Assembly: GCA_942493265.1 (NCBI GenBank)
Contig: OW818688.1
Span: 1,736,001-1,800,000, forward strand
Source: UBA12481 sp942493265
GTDB lineage: Bacteria > Bacteroidota > Bacteroidia > Bacteroidales > UBA12481
DNA length: 64,000 nucleotides
Direction of reading: 5' to 3'
Below the pieces are notes generated by a model. The model did no database searches, was not told where the DNA came from, and was given only the letters and a program-made list of their open reading frames with translations. Positions within the stretch are counted from its first letter, which is position 1, and each line of letters starts with the position of its first letter. This document shows, piece by piece, positions 9,651-16,179 of this stretch. The position numbers and the translations under genes are program-made.

Positions 9651-9676
9651 CGTAGGGGCGATCTGAGATCGCCCGC
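9651..9676. repeat. Short palindromic repeat related to the 11.33-kb repeats
   Basis: The stretch TAGGGGCGATCTGAGATCGC followed by CC contains a GCGATCTGAGATCGC palindrome. Its head TAGGGGCGA and GATCGCCC tail resemble the GTAGGGGCGACCTGCGGTCGCCC unit found after the FISUMP gene. It lies between the DUF3943 gene and the divergent lipoprotein gene. Confidence 0.55.
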
Positions 9677-9722
9677 AAAAATGTAATGAACCTGAGGTCG
9701 TGAGGGGGTGGCAAACATTTTC

Positions 9723-9730
9723 TATCTTTG
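9723..9730 (+). promoter_or_regulatory. Bacteroidota -7 promoter element
   Basis: TATCTTTG matches the Bacteroidota -7 consensus TAnnTTTG exactly and lies 28 bases before the ATG of the PKD/FISUMP lipoprotein gene. The -33 element is not clear. Confidence 0.6.
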
Positions 9731-9758
9731 TATGTATTAACATTAAATCAGGAAAACA

Positions 9759-11324
9759 ATGAAAAACCATCGGCTATTCAAAATCAGCCTGATTACCCTT
9801 TCCCTCTTGATCCCCCTGTTTCTGAATTCATGTAAGGATGAGCCCAACACGGCCCCGATCGCAGCCTTTACGATTTTGCCGGCCTATGGTACCATCGACA
9901 GCCTGTTTACTTTTAATGCCGGCAACTCCAACGACATAGAGGATCCTGCCGCGGATCTTCAGGTGCGCTGGGATTGGGAATCCGACTCGGTTTTTGATAC
10001 AGAATTCAGCCTCACTAAGATAATAACCCATAAGTTTACTTCCGGTGGAACCATGTATGTTACGGTGGAGGTAAAGGATACCAAAGGTAAAACCAGCCGT
10101 TTTACCGATTTTGTGAAAGTAGCCTGGAATAACCGTCCACCGAAAGCAGCTTTGCATATTAATCCCGCAAAAGGATTCCTTCAGGATGTATTTGTTATGG
10201 ATGCCTCCGTTTGCAGCGATGCAGAGGATAAGCAGGTTGATCTGATGGTTCGGTTTGATTTTGAGGGTGATGGCACATGGGATACCGAGTACTCCAAAAC
10301 CAAGGTCGTCAACCATCAGTATACCGCTGCCGGGAGTTTTTCGGTAAAAGTTATCGTGAAGGACAGTGGTGGTGCTACTGATGAGGAAACAGTCAATCTG
10401 CAGGTCGGACCACTCAACATGACTCCCGAAGCCCCTAAAAATCCTGTTCCCGCAGATAATGGTCCGGTGGTGAGTACTTTATGCGTTCTTACCTGGACCT
10501 GCATCGATCCGGAATCGGATTCCCTCAAATATGATGTTTATTTCGGCAAAGGCGCAACTCCATCACTCGTGGCATCGAATATTTCCGGTGCACAATACAT
10601 CTGCCTGCCGCTCGAATATGCCACCTCCTATTCGTGGAAAGTGGTGGCCAGGGATCCTTATGCACATGAGGTAACCGGTCCGGTGTGGTCATTTACCACC
10701 AATTCCCCCATCAACCCGATGGGCACTGTACGGGATGACCGCGATGGTAAAGTTTATAAAACCGTCACGATCAACGAAAAAATCTGGATGGCACAAAACC
10801 TGAACCTCGGAACCATGATCAATGCCAGCAATGGCGGTGATCGTAACGATGGGTATCAGCTGAATAACCAGAAGGCTGAAAAATTCTGTTACAAAAATGA
10901 TCCGGCCTATTGTGAAATATACGGCGGACTGTACCAGTGGGATGAGGCAATGGCCTATAATCCCGGTGAGGGCGCAACCGGTTTATGCCCGGATGGCTGG
11001 CACATACCTACCGATGCCGAGTGGCACGAGTTGGTTATTTTCCTCGATCCTGTGGATGGTGAAGCCCAGGCCGGTGATAAGCTGGCTCTCGGCAGCCAGA
11101 CTGGTTTCCAGGCCCTGTTCTCCGGTTATATGATCTTTGCTGAGAGGAAATATTATGACAACATCCAGGCCGGATATTTCTGGAGTTCTACCGCTAACCC
11201 AAATGCCGCACTGAATCATATGTCGCTCATGCGCTCCATCTACCGTGCAAAACCTGCCTTCCAGCAGGATACATCACAAAAGGTGAACGGTTTATCCGTC
11301 CGTTGCGTCAAAGATTACCAGTAG
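9759..11324 (+). CDS. PKD and FISUMP domain lipoprotein
   Basis: Lipoprotein of 521 residues; the signal ends in LNSC with Cys25. Two PKD-type immunoglobulin-like domains follow (about 32-122 and 125-215), both with the WDWESD or FDFEGDG pattern, then an Fn3-like segment (about 220-315, ending in WSFTTNSPI). The C-terminal 200 residues are a FISUMP (Fibrobacter succinogenes major paralogous) domain: VRDDRDGKVYKTVTINEKIW, MAQNLNLG, GLYQWDEAM, GLCPDGWHIPTDAEW and a final GLSVRCVKD. FISUMP domains are common on surface lipoproteins and have no known enzymatic role. Likely a surface adhesin or scaffold. It is monocistronic, with tandem palindromic repeats right after the stop. Confidence 0.92.
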   Translation: MKNHRLFKISLITLSLLIPLFLNSCKDEPNTAPIAAFTILPAYGTIDSLFTFNAGNSNDIEDPAADLQVRWDWESDSVFDTEFSLTKIITHKFTSGGTMYVTVEVKDTKGKTSRFTDFVKVAWNNRPPKAALHINPAKGFLQDVFVMDASVCSDAEDKQVDLMVRFDFEGDGTWDTEYSKTKVVNHQYTAAGSFSVKVIVKDSGGATDEETVNLQVGPLNMTPEAPKNPVPADNGPVVSTLCVLTWTCIDPESDSLKYDVYFGKGATPSLVASNISGAQYICLPLEYATSYSWKVVARDPYAHEVTGPVWSFTTNSPINPMGTVRDDRDGKVYKTVTINEKIWMAQNLNLGTMINASNGGDRNDGYQLNNQKAEKFCYKNDPAYCEIYGGLYQWDEAMAYNPGEGATGLCPDGWHIPTDAEWHELVIFLDPVDGEAQAGDKLALGSQTGFQALFSGYMIFAERKYYDNIQAGYFWSSTANPNAALNHMSLMRSIYRAKPAFQQDTSQKVNGLSVRCVKDYQ

Positions 11325-11328
11325 GGGC

Positions 11329-11394
11329 GACCTGCGGTCGCCCATTAACCAACCTGCGGTCGCCCATTAACCGACCTGCGGTCGCCCACCAATG
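11329..11394. repeat. 22-bp tandem palindromic repeat, three copies
   Basis: Three head-to-tail units of 22 bases start at 11329, 11351 and 11373, each containing CCTGCGGTCGCCC; two of the three keep the full palindromic core GCGACCTGCGGTCGC or GACCTGCGGTC. The third unit diverges in its last six bases. The block starts five bases after the FISUMP stop codon, so it will be in that transcript's 3' end. Confidence 0.85.
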
Positions 11395-11408
11395 CCGTCA
11401 GGCATTGG
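11389..11408. repeat. Perfect 8-bp stem-loop before ubiX
   Basis: CCAATGCC-GTCA-GGCATTGG forms a perfect eight-pair stem with a four-base loop. It directly follows the 22-bp repeats and lies 31 bases before the preferred GTG start of the ubiX-like gene. It has no T-tract, so it is not a standard terminator. Confidence 0.7.
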
Positions 11409-11439
11409 AAATATATACCAACATATCAACCCAAAACCC

Positions 11440-12003
11440 GTGACCAAAAAAATAATTATCGGAATCACCGGCGCCAGCGGATCGATCTATGCCCACCTCA
11501 TGCTCGCGAAATTGCGTGAGCTGCAGGAGCAGCTTTCAGAGGTGGCAGTGGTGGTTTCTGATACAGGTGAGAAAGTTTGGGCTTATGAATTACCTGATAT
11601 AAAGTTAGATACGAGTCCATTTAAAAGATACTCTCCCGATAATTTCTTTGCTCCGCTGGCCAGTGGATCGGCCGGGTATGATGCCATGATCATCATTCCC
11701 TGTTCCGCAGGCACACTGGGCCGAATAGCCGCCGGAACAGCCAGTGACCTGCTTACGCGCTCGGCCGATGTCATCCTGAAAGAGCGCAAAAAGCTGATCC
11801 TGGTTCTTCGCGAAACTCCCTACAGCCGCATCCATATTCAAAATATGCTCACCGTAACCGATGCCGGTGGGATTATTTGTCCGGCTGCACCTGGTTTTTA
11901 TCATAATCCGGCCACGATCGAAGAACTTTGCACCACCGTGATCAACCGTGCGCTGGCTCTTGCAGGCTTGAATACCGGCGACAGGGGTTTCATGCCTGAA
12001 TAG
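11440..12003 (+). CDS. ubiX: UbiX-family flavin prenyltransferase
   Basis: UbiX makes prenylated FMN by joining dimethylallyl phosphate to reduced FMN, the cofactor of UbiD-type decarboxylases. The protein opens with KKIIIGITGASGSIYAHLML, the classical N-terminal flavin-binding loop, and has the PCSAGTLGRIAAGTASDLL segment and RETPYSRIHIQNML, which supplies phosphate-binding residues. With the GTG at 11440 it is 187 residues, the family norm. The longer ATG start at 11392 lies inside a perfect hairpin and is disfavoured. No ubiD gene is in the window; in Bacteroidota UbiX can serve the futalosine menaquinone route or other decarboxylases. It converges with comF, three bases apart. Confidence 0.92.
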   Translation: MTKKIIIGITGASGSIYAHLMLAKLRELQEQLSEVAVVVSDTGEKVWAYELPDIKLDTSPFKRYSPDNFFAPLASGSAGYDAMIIIPCSAGTLGRIAAGTASDLLTRSADVILKERKKLILVLRETPYSRIHIQNMLTVTDAGGIICPAAPGFYHNPATIEELCTTVINRALALAGLNTGDRGFMPE

Positions 12004-12006
12004 GTT

Positions 12007-12699
12007 CTACTCGTTTTTTGCCCATGCCAGGGCCGCCACGCTAACCGTTACTCCCGGATAAGCGAGGAGCTCTTCTGCACAAGCCTCCAGTGTGGCTCCG
12101 GTGGTGATAACATCATCGATCAGAAGTATATGCCGGTTTTCCACCTGATCGGGATAAGCAATCTTAAACTTGCCCGATACATTGAGGTAACGGTCGTACC
12201 GGCTTTTCAGGGTTTGGGTGGCCGTTGCAATCGGTCGGGTTAAGATATTATTAGCCAGAGGTATATGTAGTCCGGTTGAGAGTCCGCTGGCAATGGCTTC
12301 ACTTTGATTATAGCCTCTCTTTCGCTGTTTCTTCGGATTCAGGGGCACCGGGATCAGCAGGTCGGGTTTCATAAAACCATTACTCTGATTCAGCTCATAA
12401 CCAAATTGTTTGCCCATAGAAAATCCGATATCCGGACGATCATTATACTTGAGCTTGTGCAGGGCATCCTGGTAAGCCGATCCCTTACGGAAATAAAACC
12501 AGGCTACTGCCTGCGAGAGCCTTACCCTTCCCCAGAACATTTCAGCCAGCGGATTATCAGGATTCAGGTCGAAATGCGTCACCGGCAGCTGCGCCAGGCA
12601 TCGCAAACAAAGGCACTCCTCCCAGTCTTTGAGCGGCCTGCCGCATGCTGCGCACGCCCGCGGAAGTAATAAAGCCAGAACATCGGCAAAAGGGTTCAT
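12007..12699 (-). CDS. comF: ComF-family phosphoribosyltransferase-like protein
   Basis: ComF-like protein of 230 residues. The N-terminal zinc-ribbon cysteines are present as CAACGRPL and CLCLRCL, followed by the phosphoribosyltransferase fold with PVPLNPKKQRKRGYNQSE and the PRPP-binding loop ILLIDDVITTGAT. In naturally competent bacteria ComF helps with import or handling of transforming DNA; in other bacteria its role is less clear. No other competence genes are nearby. It reads towards ubiX. Confidence 0.92.
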   Translation of the reverse strand: MNPFADVLALLLPRACAACGRPLKDWEECLCLRCLAQLPVTHFDLNPDNPLAEMFWGRVRLSQAVAWFYFRKGSAYQDALHKLKYNDRPDIGFSMGKQFGYELNQSNGFMKPDLLIPVPLNPKKQRKRGYNQSEAIASGLSTGLHIPLANNILTRPIATATQTLKSRYDRYLNVSGKFKIAYPDQVENRHILLIDDVITTGATLEACAEELLAYPGVTVSVAALAWAKNE

Positions 12700-12728
12700 C
12701 TTGGGTAGTTAAGTGGTAGGCTAAGAAA

Positions 12729-12746
12729 TCCCCGCCTTCGCGGGGA
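12729..12746. repeat. Palindromic repeat, inverted orientation
   Basis: TCCCCGCCTTCGCGGGGA folds into a CCCCGC/GCGGGG stem with a CTTC loop. It is the reverse-complement orientation of the three copies at 13220-13375 and of the same family as the one at 48588. It lies 63 bases beyond the stop of the GIY-YIG gene. Confidence 0.85.
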
Positions 12747-12809
12747 AGACAAGATGCAATGGATTAAGGATGAAATTAATTTTGTCCGCTATCAGGCGTT
12801 TTGTCCAAA

Positions 12810-13094
12810 TCATATGGAGGTAAATAAATCACACCAAAGTGGGTTAACACCATTGATTAGATTTTCCTTCCAGCCTCGGTTCCACTTTTTGAGTTGTTTT
12901 TCTCTCTGAATTGCGTTATTAACATAATAGTATTCCTCAAAGTATACTAGCTTGATGATATTGTATTTTGCAGTAAAACCCTTGTTTAGATGCGTTTTAT
13001 GTTCAGCTACTCTTCTGGTTAGATTATTGGTAAAACCGACATAAAGAAATTTGTTGTTTTCTGATACCATAATATATACGAAGTATTTTTTCAT
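12810..13094 (-). CDS. Stand-alone GIY-YIG endonuclease-like protein
   Basis: Small GIY-YIG domain protein of 94 residues, the usual size of the YhbQ-like group. The motif appears as YFVYIM and LYVGFTNNLTRRVAEHK, with the catalytic-region arginine in LTRR, and the C-terminal AIQREKQLKKWNR holds the likely metal-binding glutamate. GIY-YIG nucleases cut DNA in homing, repair and transposition; the natural role of these small free-standing ones is not established. The gene is visibly richer in A and T than its neighbours and sits between palindromic repeats of opposite orientation (12729 and from 13220), which suggests an acquired or mobile unit. It is otherwise flanked by house-keeping genes. 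Confidence 0.93.
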   Translation of the reverse strand: MKKYFVYIMVSENNKFLYVGFTNNLTRRVAEHKTHLNKGFTAKYNIIKLVYFEEYYYVNNAIQREKQLKKWNRGWKENLINGVNPLWCDLFTSI

Positions 13095-13218
13095 AAGACC
13101 CGATCTCCATATATAGATGCCAATAATGCGTCGAAATGGAAATTCCTGAACAACTTATTTGCATCTTATTTTCAAATCCATAATAAAATGACACTATAAA
13201 CTTAAAACTTCGCACCTC

Positions 13219-13375
13219 CTTGTCATCCCCGCGAAGGCGGGGACTCTACCTTTCCCTCGCAACTCGTTTCCTTGTCATCCCCGCGAAGGCGGGGACTCTA
13301 CCTTTCCCTCGCAACTCGTTTCCTTGTCATCCCCGCGAAGGCGGGGACCCTTCCTTTCCCACCCAACTTTCTTCC
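13219..13375. repeat. Tandem palindromic repeats, 52-bp period, three copies
   Basis: TTGTCATCCCCGCGAAGGCG recurs at 13220, 13272 and 13324, each copy completing a CCCCGCGAAGGCGGGG palindrome. The first two 52-base units are identical including the ACTCTACCTTTCCCTCGCAA spacer; the third diverges after the palindrome. Together with the inverted copy at 12729 it brackets the GIY-YIG gene. There are no unique spacers, so it is not a CRISPR array. Confidence 0.92.
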
Positions 13376-13383
13376 TATCTTTA
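13376..13383 (+). promoter_or_regulatory. Possible -7 element of a leaderless transcript
   Basis: TATCTTTA differs from TAnnTTTG by its last base and ends five bases before the ATG at 13388. If used, transcription would start at or next to the start codon. No -33 TTTG is visible because the upstream sequence is the tail of the repeat block. Confidence 0.35.
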
Positions 13384-13387
13384 CCAC

Positions 13388-14860
13388 ATGTTCACCAAGC
13401 TAAAAATTTCCTGCGCACCGGGTGAGTCCCTGTTGACCGCCATCCGAAATAAAGGTTCATTTGTTCCCTCCCCCTGCGGCGGCAAAGGAATTTGCGGCAA
13501 GTGCAGGGTGGAGGTTGAAGAGGTAGGTATCGTTCGCGCCTGCGGTTATTATCCTGATCATGACGTGATTGTAAACATCCCGGAACCTTCAGTGATGCAG
13601 GTGCTTACCGAAAGTTTCTGGCCGGATCCGGAACCCCGACCGGATGTTTTGTCAGATGAAGATCCCCTGTTCCTTGCACTGGCCGTGGACCTGGGCACCA
13701 CCACCGTGGTGGTCTTTCTGGAAGATCTGCGAAGTCACCGGAATATTGGTATACGCAGTTTTCCCAATCCTCAGCATACCTACGGCGCAGATGTGGTGAG
13801 CCGGATACAGTTTTGCCGCGAAAATGCCGATGGTACACAACGACTTCACAAAGAGATAGTTTCAGCGATCGAACAGGCTGCCCAAGACTTATGCGCACAA
13901 CATGGATACCTTCCCGAACAGGCCTCACGATTGGTCCTTACCGGAAATCCTACTATGCTTCACCTCTTTAAAGGGGTGAGCCCGGAGAGCCTCGCGATTT
14001 ATCCGTTTACCCCGGTTTTCCTGGAGGAGCAAAATCTCTCCGGACCGGAAACCGGTTTCCATGCATTCCCAAATCTACGGATTGAAATGATTCCGTCAGT
14101 TTCATCTTATATCGGATCTGATATCGTTGCCGGATTAGCCTCTGTTTCACTTAATCCCCCTCAGGGATGGAGCCTCTTCCTGGATATCGGCACGAATGGC
14201 GAGATGGTTTTATGGAGGGAGGAGGTAATCCTCGCATGCGCTACCGCTGCCGGACCCGCATTCGAAGGTGCGCGCATCTCCTGCGGAATGGCCGGGATTG
14301 AGGGTGCCGTGAATGCCGCCGGCCTGGACGGATATGAAACCATCGGAGGGAAACCTCCCAAGGGCCTTTGCGGCTCGGGTTTGGTGGATGCTGTGGCCCT
14401 GCTGCTGGATGCCGGGAAAATTGATATGATGGGTTTCATGGAAGGGGATGAGGAATTTTTTGCCGGATTGAACCTTACCCTCACCCCACAGGATATCCGT
14501 GAAGTGCAGTTGGCTAAAGGCGCTGTCGCTGCCGGTATCAAGGTGATGTTCCATGAAGCGGGGATCAGCGCCGGCGACGTGAAACAGGTTTTCATGGCCG
14601 GAGGATTCGGCTATGCTTTGCACGACTGGTCGGCCGGACGGATCGGACTGATACCGGACCAACTGGATAAAAGGCAGATCAGGGCCGGAAATACATCCGG
14701 ACTGGGCGCCCGCTTATGGCTGCATTCTGCTGAATTCCGCGATTTTACCCGTAACCTCACCGCCAGGATCCGGTACGTTGAACTATCCGGCCATCCGGAA
14801 TTTAACGATTTGTTCATGTGGGAAATGACTTTCCCTGAAATCAGTGATGTACCTTTGTGA
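13388..14860 (+). CDS. RACo-like 2Fe-2S ferredoxin / ASKHA protein (DUF4445)
   Basis: About 490 residues from the ATG at 13388; the upstream open frame to 13220 only translates repeats. The N-terminus is a plant-type 2Fe-2S ferredoxin with C-x5-C-x2-C and a fourth Cys (Cys30, 36, 39, 52). The rest is the ASKHA-type ATPase of the reductive activators of corrinoid proteins: DLGTTTVVVFLED, LDIGTNGEM, KGLCGSGLVDAVA and a C-terminal MAGGFGYAL. Known members use ATP to reduce Co(II) in methyltransferase corrinoid proteins. No corrinoid protein or methyltransferase gene is within the window, so its partner lies elsewhere or the role differs. It is followed by the response regulator gene, whose promoter overlaps its last codons. 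Confidence 0.88.
   Translation: MFTKLKISCAPGESLLTAIRNKGSFVPSPCGGKGICGKCRVEVEEVGIVRACGYYPDHDVIVNIPEPSVMQVLTESFWPDPEPRPDVLSDEDPLFLALAVDLGTTTVVVFLEDLRSHRNIGIRSFPNPQHTYGADVVSRIQFCRENADGTQRLHKEIVSAIEQAAQDLCAQHGYLPEQASRLVLTGNPTMLHLFKGVSPESLAIYPFTPVFLEEQNLSGPETGFHAFPNLRIEMIPSVSSYIGSDIVAGLASVSLNPPQGWSLFLDIGTNGEMVLWREEVILACATAAGPAFEGARISCGMAGIEGAVNAAGLDGYETIGGKPPKGLCGSGLVDAVALLLDAGKIDMMGFMEGDEEFFAGLNLTLTPQDIREVQLAKGAVAAGIKVMFHEAGISAGDVKQVFMAGGFGYALHDWSAGRIGLIPDQLDKRQIRAGNTSGLGARLWLHSAEFRDFTRNLTARIRYVELSGHPEFNDLFMWEMTFPEISDVPL
14850..14857 (+). promoter_or_regulatory. Bacteroidota -7 element inside the preceding gene
   Basis: TACCTTTG fits TAnnTTTG exactly, lies over the last codons of the RACo-like gene and 20 bases before the ATG at 14878. 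It gives the response regulator gene its own promoter and supports that start over the GTG at 14857. Confidence 0.55.
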
Positions 14861-14877
14861 ATTATTCAATCTTAGAA

Positions 14878-15576
14878 ATGAATCCTCAGGAAACCCGTAT
14901 TTTGTTGGTCGATGATGAACCCGATATACTCGAATTCTTGGGATATAATCTTCGTTCAGAGGGATTTACCGTCGAAGTTGCCAAGAATGGAATTGAGGCG
15001 GTCCGGATAGCCAGGAAGTTTTTACCCCATCTGATTCTGCTGGATGTGATGATGCCGGGTATGGATGGGATTGAAACCTGTGAACAGATCCGCACACTGC
15101 CGGAACTGAAAGAGGTTATGATAGCCTTTCTTACTGCCCGCGGTGAGGATTATTCACAAGTCGCAGGATTTGATGCCGGTGGCGATGACTACATCTCTAA
15201 ACCGATCAAACCGAAAGTGCTCATCAGCCGGATCAGAGCTTTGCTCAAAAGAGTTCGGGTGCCGGGTGATAACAATGAATCAATCAAGGTGATACGGGTA
15301 GGAGATCTGGAGATCGACACCGATCGCTATCTGGTCATCCTGTCGGGGACAGAACTGCATCTTCCGCGCAAGGAATTTGAATTGCTGAGCCTGCTTGCAG
15401 CCCGGCCCGGAAAAGTGTATACCCGCGAGGAGATCTACCGGGCAGTATGGGGAATCGATGTCATAGTAGGCGACCGAACTATTGATGTTCATATCCGTAA
15501 GCTGAGGGAGAAAATCGGCGAGGATCATATCAGAACCGTAAAAGGAGTTGGGTACACCTTTATTGCCGAACTCTGA
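14878..15576 (+). CDS. OmpR/PhoB-type response regulator, orphan
   Basis: Response regulator of 232 residues. The receiver domain shows RILLVDDEPD at the start, the phospho-acceptor Asp56 in LILLDVMMPGMDG, the conserved Thr in FLTAR and the Lys in DDYISKPIK. The C-terminal winged-helix domain (about 130-230) has the PhoB pattern LPRKEFELLSLLAARPGKVY and DVHIRKLREKIG. No histidine kinase is next to it, so its partner is unknown. In many Bacteroidota a PhoB-like regulator is encoded with a PhoR kinase, which is missing here. The ATG at 14878 is preferred to the GTG at 14857 because a -7 element ends at 14857. Confidence 0.9.
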   Translation: MNPQETRILLVDDEPDILEFLGYNLRSEGFTVEVAKNGIEAVRIARKFLPHLILLDVMMPGMDGIETCEQIRTLPELKEVMIAFLTARGEDYSQVAGFDAGGDDYISKPIKPKVLISRIRALLKRVRVPGDNNESIKVIRVGDLEIDTDRYLVILSGTELHLPRKEFELLSLLAARPGKVYTREEIYRAVWGIDVIVGDRTIDVHIRKLREKIGEDHIRTVKGVGYTFIAEL

Positions 15577-16179
15577 TTATATCAGCCTGATCAGAAGGAA
15601 GTTAATCACCAGTCCAACCAGGTAGCCCGTATAAACCTGACCCGGGGTGTGGTCATCCTCCCTGAGCCTGGCATAACCGGTCAATCCAGCCACCAGAAAC
15701 AGAATGGCAATAATCAGCTGTTCATTCAGCATCCATCGCATCGAAATGGCCAGAACCATGCCGGTTACCCCGCCGATTGCCGCCATGTGGTTGCTGATTT
15801 TCCATCTCCAGTTAAAGATCGCCACCGCCAGCACCACCATTGATGACCCGTTCAGAAACAGGGAGAGAATGACCGGTGCGTCCACTTTCTGCAACACAAA
15901 AGCCCCTGCCATATACAGCAATGCCATCATCAAAAGAGGTATGCGGCGCTCATTTTTATCAGCGAGCAGGTATGAAGTTATGACCTTGGTACGGAGAAGT
16001 ATGGGCATGATGGCCAATGGTAACACCAGGGTGGTGAGGGCAACCACCAGGTAAATGTATTTTTTACCAACGGGGGGTATCATGTTCAGCCATCCACCGT
16101 ATGTGAGCAGGATGAAAACACCGGCCAGCGGCATGATCACCGGATGAAAAATAACGGATATAACTCGGGAAAGCTTCAC
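15577..16179 (-). CDS. PAP2-like membrane protein
   Basis: Integral membrane protein of 200 residues with about six hydrophobic helices, related to the PAP2 phosphatase superfamily. Of the signature motifs it keeps the histidine in SNHMAA and the Arg/His pair in ARLREDDHTPGQVYTG, but the Asp of the third motif is Gln and the first motif KxxxxxxRP is only partly seen (KNERRIP). Hydrolysis of a lipid phosphate is thus uncertain. It starts with GTG that shares one base with the rpoN stop (TAGTG), so translation is probably coupled. It converges with the response regulator gene, whose stop is directly adjacent. Confidence 0.75.
   Translation of the reverse strand: MKLSRVISVIFHPVIMPLAGVFILLTYGGWLNMIPPVGKKYIYLVVALTTLVLPLAIMPILLRTKVITSYLLADKNERRIPLLMMALLYMAGAFVLQKVDAPVILSLFLNGSSMVVLAVAIFNWRWKISNHMAAIGGVTGMVLAISMRWMLNEQLIIAILFLVAGLTGYARLREDDHTPGQVYTGYLVGLVINFLLIRLI

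Noticed and set aside
13219..13375. Regularly spaced repeats that could be a CRISPR array
   Set aside because: The spacing sequence between palindromes is identical in the first two units, so there are no unique spacers, and no cas gene is in the window.
13220..13387. N-terminal extension of the RACo-like protein
   Set aside because: The extension only translates the palindromic repeats and ends at the ATG before the ferredoxin start; no signal or domain is visible in it.
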